DNA from: CAZCVI01 sp964502145
GTDB lineage: Bacteria; Acidobacteriota; Aminicenantia; UBA2199
NCBI GenBank assembly: GCA_964502145.1
Contig: CAZCVI010000003.1
Span: 124,001 to 188,000, forward strand
Length of the DNA stretch: 64,000 nucleotides
Direction: 5' to 3'
Shown here piece by piece: positions 61,073-64,000 of the stretch. A model generated the notes under the pieces. That model searched no databases. It saw only the letters and a list, made by a program, of their open reading frames with translations, and was not told the DNA's origin. Made by a program: the position numbers and the translations under genes. Positions within the stretch are counted from its first letter, which is position 1; every line of letters starts with the position of its first letter.

Positions 61073-63094
61073 ATGATCAGCATCACCAGTCTATATAAGG
61101 TAGAATCCGCCCGTTTTTTCTCTAAGATAAATGTATTAATATTACTGGTTCTGATTTTAGTGTTGATGATAAGTATTTTCACTGGATTTAATGAGTATAA
61201 CTATTCGATAGCGTATTGCAAAAAATCCCAAGCCGCAGAAATAGTAAAAAAAAGGTTGCATAATATTACAAGGGTATATTCTCTTACTGGAGTCAAAATA
61301 ATGTATGACTCATCTCCCAATATGCTTTTCTTTTCAAATCATGATTCTATGGGAAACATAATAGGTAGAGTAAATTCAACTGGAACGATAGAGATAAAAA
61401 ATGACAGAAAGGGAGAGCCTTTCATTTCCCACGATTCCTTGTTTACATTCAGATTTGCAAACATTCTTTTCCTTTTCTTCTCAGTGGTTTCACTCTTTTT
61501 GGGGTACAATGCGGTTCAAGACAAAGAATATCTGAAATTCATCTCAAGCCTCTCTTCCCATAATGCCATTATTTTGACGAGAGTTTTTATAGGGATTTTT
61601 TTACTTTCTATATGTTTGCTTTTTGCCTATGTTTGGTGCGTTGGATATTTATTACTACTGGGTTTCCAAATAGGAGGCATTAATTTTCCGAATTTACTAT
61701 GGCATGCTTTTCAGGGAATACTGATGATTTCATTTTTTTTTGTTTCAGGGATATTTCTGGGAAGTATTCGCACAAAAATTGGCGGCTATGCGACTTTAAC
61801 TCTTTGGTGGTTCTGCATGGCTGTTTTTATTCCGAATTTAATTAATTCTATAATGATTGAAAAGCCATTGAATCTTGAATCTGTCACTCTTGATGCGGAA
61901 AAGGAAGATATAATTGAGAAATTTGAGCAAAGTACTGAAAAGAAATATGGAAAATTCGACGAAAATAAAATGCCGCAAGAAAGGATGATTATAGAAGGAT
62001 ATAAGAAAAACGAATTAAAAAGAATTGAAGCCCTTGAAGAGCACCATAAGGCCAAAATTGTTCCCATATACAAATCCTATAATAATTTATCCCTGTTCTT
62101 CCCCGTTTCATTTTATAATATAACCAGCAGTGAAGTGAGTAGCAGAGGCTACGAAAACTACCTTACATTTTACAGTTACCTTCAGATATTGTGTCGAGAA
62201 TTCACCATATACATAATTGACAGAGACTTTTATGATAAGCCATGGCTGCCGAAATATTTTCCACAAGGGAATAAGGATCTCTTTAAAGCCAAGTCGCGGT
62301 TGCCGGAAAACTTCGGTTTGGGTATCGCCTATACTCTGGGTTGGATATTCATCATGGGGGGCTTTTCCCTTTTTCTGTTCAAACGTTCCCTCTATAAACC
62401 GACAAAAGCTGAATGCACTGAAGTTGGCAAGTTGACGGAGAATTGGCCAAAAGGAGAATGGGAAATATTTTACGTGCGCAACGAGAGTTTTAAAAACATC
62501 CTTTATACTCTCCTTTCAAAACAGAACCACCGCTGGAAAAAAGACTTCCTCCAAGGAGATATCCTATATGATAAAAACAATCTTATACAAGATAATATAA
62601 AAAAAACCTTTCTCTACCTCTGCAAACCCTCGGATATACACGACGACATCCACATGAAACACCTGCTTGGTGTTGTCACAGCAAATTCAGGAATTTCAAA
62701 AGAAGAAAAGCAAGCATTCTTGGAAAGACCAGAATTACAAGGGATAACCGGGAAAAAATGGGGACAACTAACGATAGAGGAAAAGTTTAATGCCCTGCTG
62801 GCTCTGACCTATGTGATTAAACGAGATATTTACCTGATTAATGATATTGCACCCGAAGATCAACCCCTATGCATCTTCAAATTAAAAGAACGATTGGCGA
62901 TTTTAAAAAATGAATCGCTGGTGATCTATCTGACCAGTAATATGATTGCCGTATTCCCAGATATAAATTACACGGTGGTATATCAAAATTGTTCTGAGTT
63001 CTGGGGGTATAAGATCGCTTACTTAAAGGAACATTACGATGCCAAGGAAAAATTGGCGGGAACGAACAATGTCAGAAGAATTGGATTTAATTGA
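61073..63094 (+). CDS. ABC-2-like permease fused to a degenerate ABC ATPase domain (cassette B)
   Basis: 673 residues. The ATG at 61073 has AGAGG upstream; an upstream frame from 60935 lies inside the previous gene. TM1 near 20-40, extracytoplasmic loop, five TM helices (about 130-265), conserved SSEVSSRGYENYLTFYS, last TM (GIAYTLGWIFIMGGFSLFLF). The C-terminal domain keeps the ABC order: FYVRNESFKNILYTLL at Walker A, FLQGDILYDKNNL, LYLCKPSDI at Q-loop, KWGQLTIEEKFNALLAL at the signature, IYLINDIAPEDQP at Walker B, VIYLTSNMIAV at the H-loop. All nucleotide-binding residues are lost, even more than in copy A. DKEYLKFISSLSS also matches copy A (KEYLKFLSGFSS). Its end overlaps the XRE gene. Confidence 0.78.
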   Translation: MISITSLYKVESARFFSKINVLILLVLILVLMISIFTGFNEYNYSIAYCKKSQAAEIVKKRLHNITRVYSLTGVKIMYDSSPNMLFFSNHDSMGNIIGRVNSTGTIEIKNDRKGEPFISHDSLFTFRFANILFLFFSVVSLFLGYNAVQDKEYLKFISSLSSHNAIILTRVFIGIFLLSICLLFAYVWCVGYLLLLGFQIGGINFPNLLWHAFQGILMISFFFVSGIFLGSIRTKIGGYATLTLWWFCMAVFIPNLINSIMIEKPLNLESVTLDAEKEDIIEKFEQSTEKKYGKFDENKMPQERMIIEGYKKNELKRIEALEEHHKAKIVPIYKSYNNLSLFFPVSFYNITSSEVSSRGYENYLTFYSYLQILCREFTIYIIDRDFYDKPWLPKYFPQGNKDLFKAKSRLPENFGLGIAYTLGWIFIMGGFSLFLFKRSLYKPTKAECTEVGKLTENWPKGEWEIFYVRNESFKNILYTLLSKQNHRWKKDFLQGDILYDKNNLIQDNIKKTFLYLCKPSDIHDDIHMKHLLGVVTANSGISKEEKQAFLERPELQGITGKKWGQLTIEEKFNALLALTYVIKRDIYLINDIAPEDQPLCIFKLKERLAILKNESLVIYLTSNMIAVFPDINYTVVYQNCSEFWGYKIAYLKEHYDAKEKLAGTNNVRRIGFN

Positions 63095-63482
63095 ACGTCT
63101 TAAGGCGATTCGCAAAGCCATAACTATGAATCAAAGGGATCTGGCGAAAAAATTGGAGATATCCTGCACCTCTATCTCCGAAATGGAAAAAGGAAAATAT
63201 AAGCCAAACTTCGATTTTATGTACAAATTGGTCAAGGAATACCGGGTTAATCTCAATTATTTGATGTTTGGCGAAGGGGAGATGTTCATGGGTGAGAAAC
63301 CAGTATCCAACAATGGGGGTTATGCAGCCAATTCTGAGGATGTCAAGTGGTTGTTCCATCATTTCGAGAGGTCACCACTGGTTCAGTATTATTTACTATC
63401 CACTTATACCACCTTTTATCATAAAGAGAAGGAAATCATCGATTTACAATTGGAAGAGTATGAGAAAAAATTCAAGAAATAA
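63039..63482 (+). CDS. XRE-family transcriptional regulator 4
   Basis: 147 residues from the ATG at 63039, which has AAAGGA at ~8 bases and overlaps the permease by 56 bp; the ATG at 63069 is an alternative nearer the domain. HTH (LKAIRKAITMNQRDLAKKLE, SCTSISEMEKGKYKP), linker LNYLMFGEGEMFM, tail DVKWLFHHFERSPLVQYYLL. Last gene of cassette B, and Ser/Thr kinase 2 follows. Confidence 0.87.
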   Translation: MPRKNWRERTMSEELDLIERLKAIRKAITMNQRDLAKKLEISCTSISEMEKGKYKPNFDFMYKLVKEYRVNLNYLMFGEGEMFMGEKPVSNNGGYAANSEDVKWLFHHFERSPLVQYYLLSTYTTFYHKEKEIIDLQLEEYEKKFKK

Positions 63483-63649
63483 GAACCGGCTTCCTATCCC
63501 GCTTGAATTTTGTAGACGCTGCATCCTGCGGCGTTGAAGGGAGGAGAATTAGAATAATACCAAGGGTTGTCACGTCTACATAGATGAATAACCGACCTTT
63601 TTCTTCGCCTTCACCCTCTTAAATTCCTGCAAAAAAAACGACTGTGTCC

Positions 63650-63678
63650 TTGATCTTTTTTTCAAAAAGTGGCATAAT
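63650..63678 (+). promoter_or_regulatory. Promoter of Ser/Thr kinase 2
   Basis: TTGATC, 17-nt spacer, CATAAT, with the AAAGTGGCATAAT block shared with the kinase 1 promoter. Confidence 0.6.
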
Positions 63679-63741
63679 CTTGACCGTGGACGGCAAACGA
63701 TAAACAATTAACGACTAACGGAAGCAATTGAGGTGTATGCG

Positions 63742-64000
63742 ATGAGTAAATATCCCCAAATCCCAGGCTATAGAATCGAAGCCAAATTAGGCGAAGGCGG
63801 CATGGCAACAGTTTACCTGGGCATCCAAGAAAAACTGAACCGGAAAGTGGCCATCAAAATACTGGAACCCTCCTTATTAAAAAACCCCACCACCAGGGAT
63901 CGCTTCTTAATCGAAGCGGAAACAGCAGCCAGTATTTCCCACACGAATATTATCTCGATCTATGACATCGGCCATGTAGACCAATACCAGTATATCGTCA
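63742..64000 (+). CDS. Ser/Thr protein kinase 2, partial at right edge
   Basis: 86 codons before the edge, GAGG before the ATG. IPGYRIEAKLGEGGMATVYL (Gly loop) and RKVAIKILEPSLL (Lys) are close to kinase 1, with NIISIYDIGH next. It is clearly a paralogue of the 8.0 kb kinase (IPGYTIISQLAEGGMAKVFL). The catalytic loop lies outside the window. Confidence 0.92.
   Translation, partial: MSKYPQIPGYRIEAKLGEGGMATVYLGIQEKLNRKVAIKILEPSLLKNPTTRDRFLIEAETAASISHTNIISIYDIGHVDQYQYIV

Overview
This 64 kb window comes from a diderm, LPS-making bacterium of moderate to low GC content. Heptose kinase, heptosyltransferase, O-antigen ligase, LptB and an OmpA-type protein support an outer membrane. Two Ser/Thr kinases with one conserved promoter, a regulatory PTS, many hypothetical genes and gaps full of repeats would fit an Acidobacteriota/Aminicenantes-like lineage. 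That placement is inference; no rRNA or phylogenetic marker was tested.

Layout. 1-3.6 kb (minus): a C5-cytosine DNA methyltransferase translationally coupled to a two-ATPase GHKL protein that runs off the left edge, probably part of a restriction or defence locus. 3.8-7.7 kb (minus): a SPASM-domain remnant of a radical SAM maturase, an AAA ATPase with a nuclease-like tail, an OmpA-family protein, an (AT)22 microsatellite, an intact GG-leader RiPP precursor with its own terminator, and a decayed in-frame paralogue of that precursor. 8-13.9 kb: a Ser/Thr kinase, a 20-bp tandem repeat array, an XRE regulator, small and unknown proteins, and dinB. 14-16.6 kb: a membrane protein, a NUDIX hydrolase and a small gene with an operator-overlapped promoter. 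16.8-21.6 kb: cassette A, holding two XRE regulators, a 230-residue unknown, a secreted helical protein and an ABC-2-like permease whose C-terminus looks like a degenerate ABC ATPase.

22-36 kb is a conserved core: etfBA, cheY with a CheZ-like partner, a parvulin, a Trm112-like protein, LPS genes, then lptB-rpoN-hpf-ptsN-hprK-EIIA(Man)-HPr-ptsI. 36-52.5 kb: an M14 carboxypeptidase, feoAB with a perfect 19-bp Fur-like palindrome, a divergent NtrC-type regulator on an apparently leaderless transcript, an acyltransferase, pfkA, an SBP/histidine kinase/cytidylyltransferase operon, glgC, efp, a secreted HExxH protein and cheX. 52.7-58.4 kb: tRNA-Ala(GGC), a REC-REC-pyruvate-kinase-like protein, a 21-bp repeat array and an unknown membrane protein. 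59.8-64 kb: cassette B, a second copy of secreted protein, permease/pseudo-ATPase and XRE regulator in one operon, followed by a second Ser/Thr kinase cut by the right edge.

The most unusual system is the duplicated cassette (17-21.6 kb and 60.4-63.5 kb). Gene content and key motifs are conserved, both copies carry a degenerate ATPase domain fused to the permease, and no intact partner ATPase is nearby. A family of palindromic elements built from 9-bp tandem repeats sits in four intergenic gaps, three of them between convergent genes. The PTS genes form a regulatory chain (EI, HPr, HPr kinase, EIIA-Ntr, EIIA-Man) with no sugar permease, next to rpoN.
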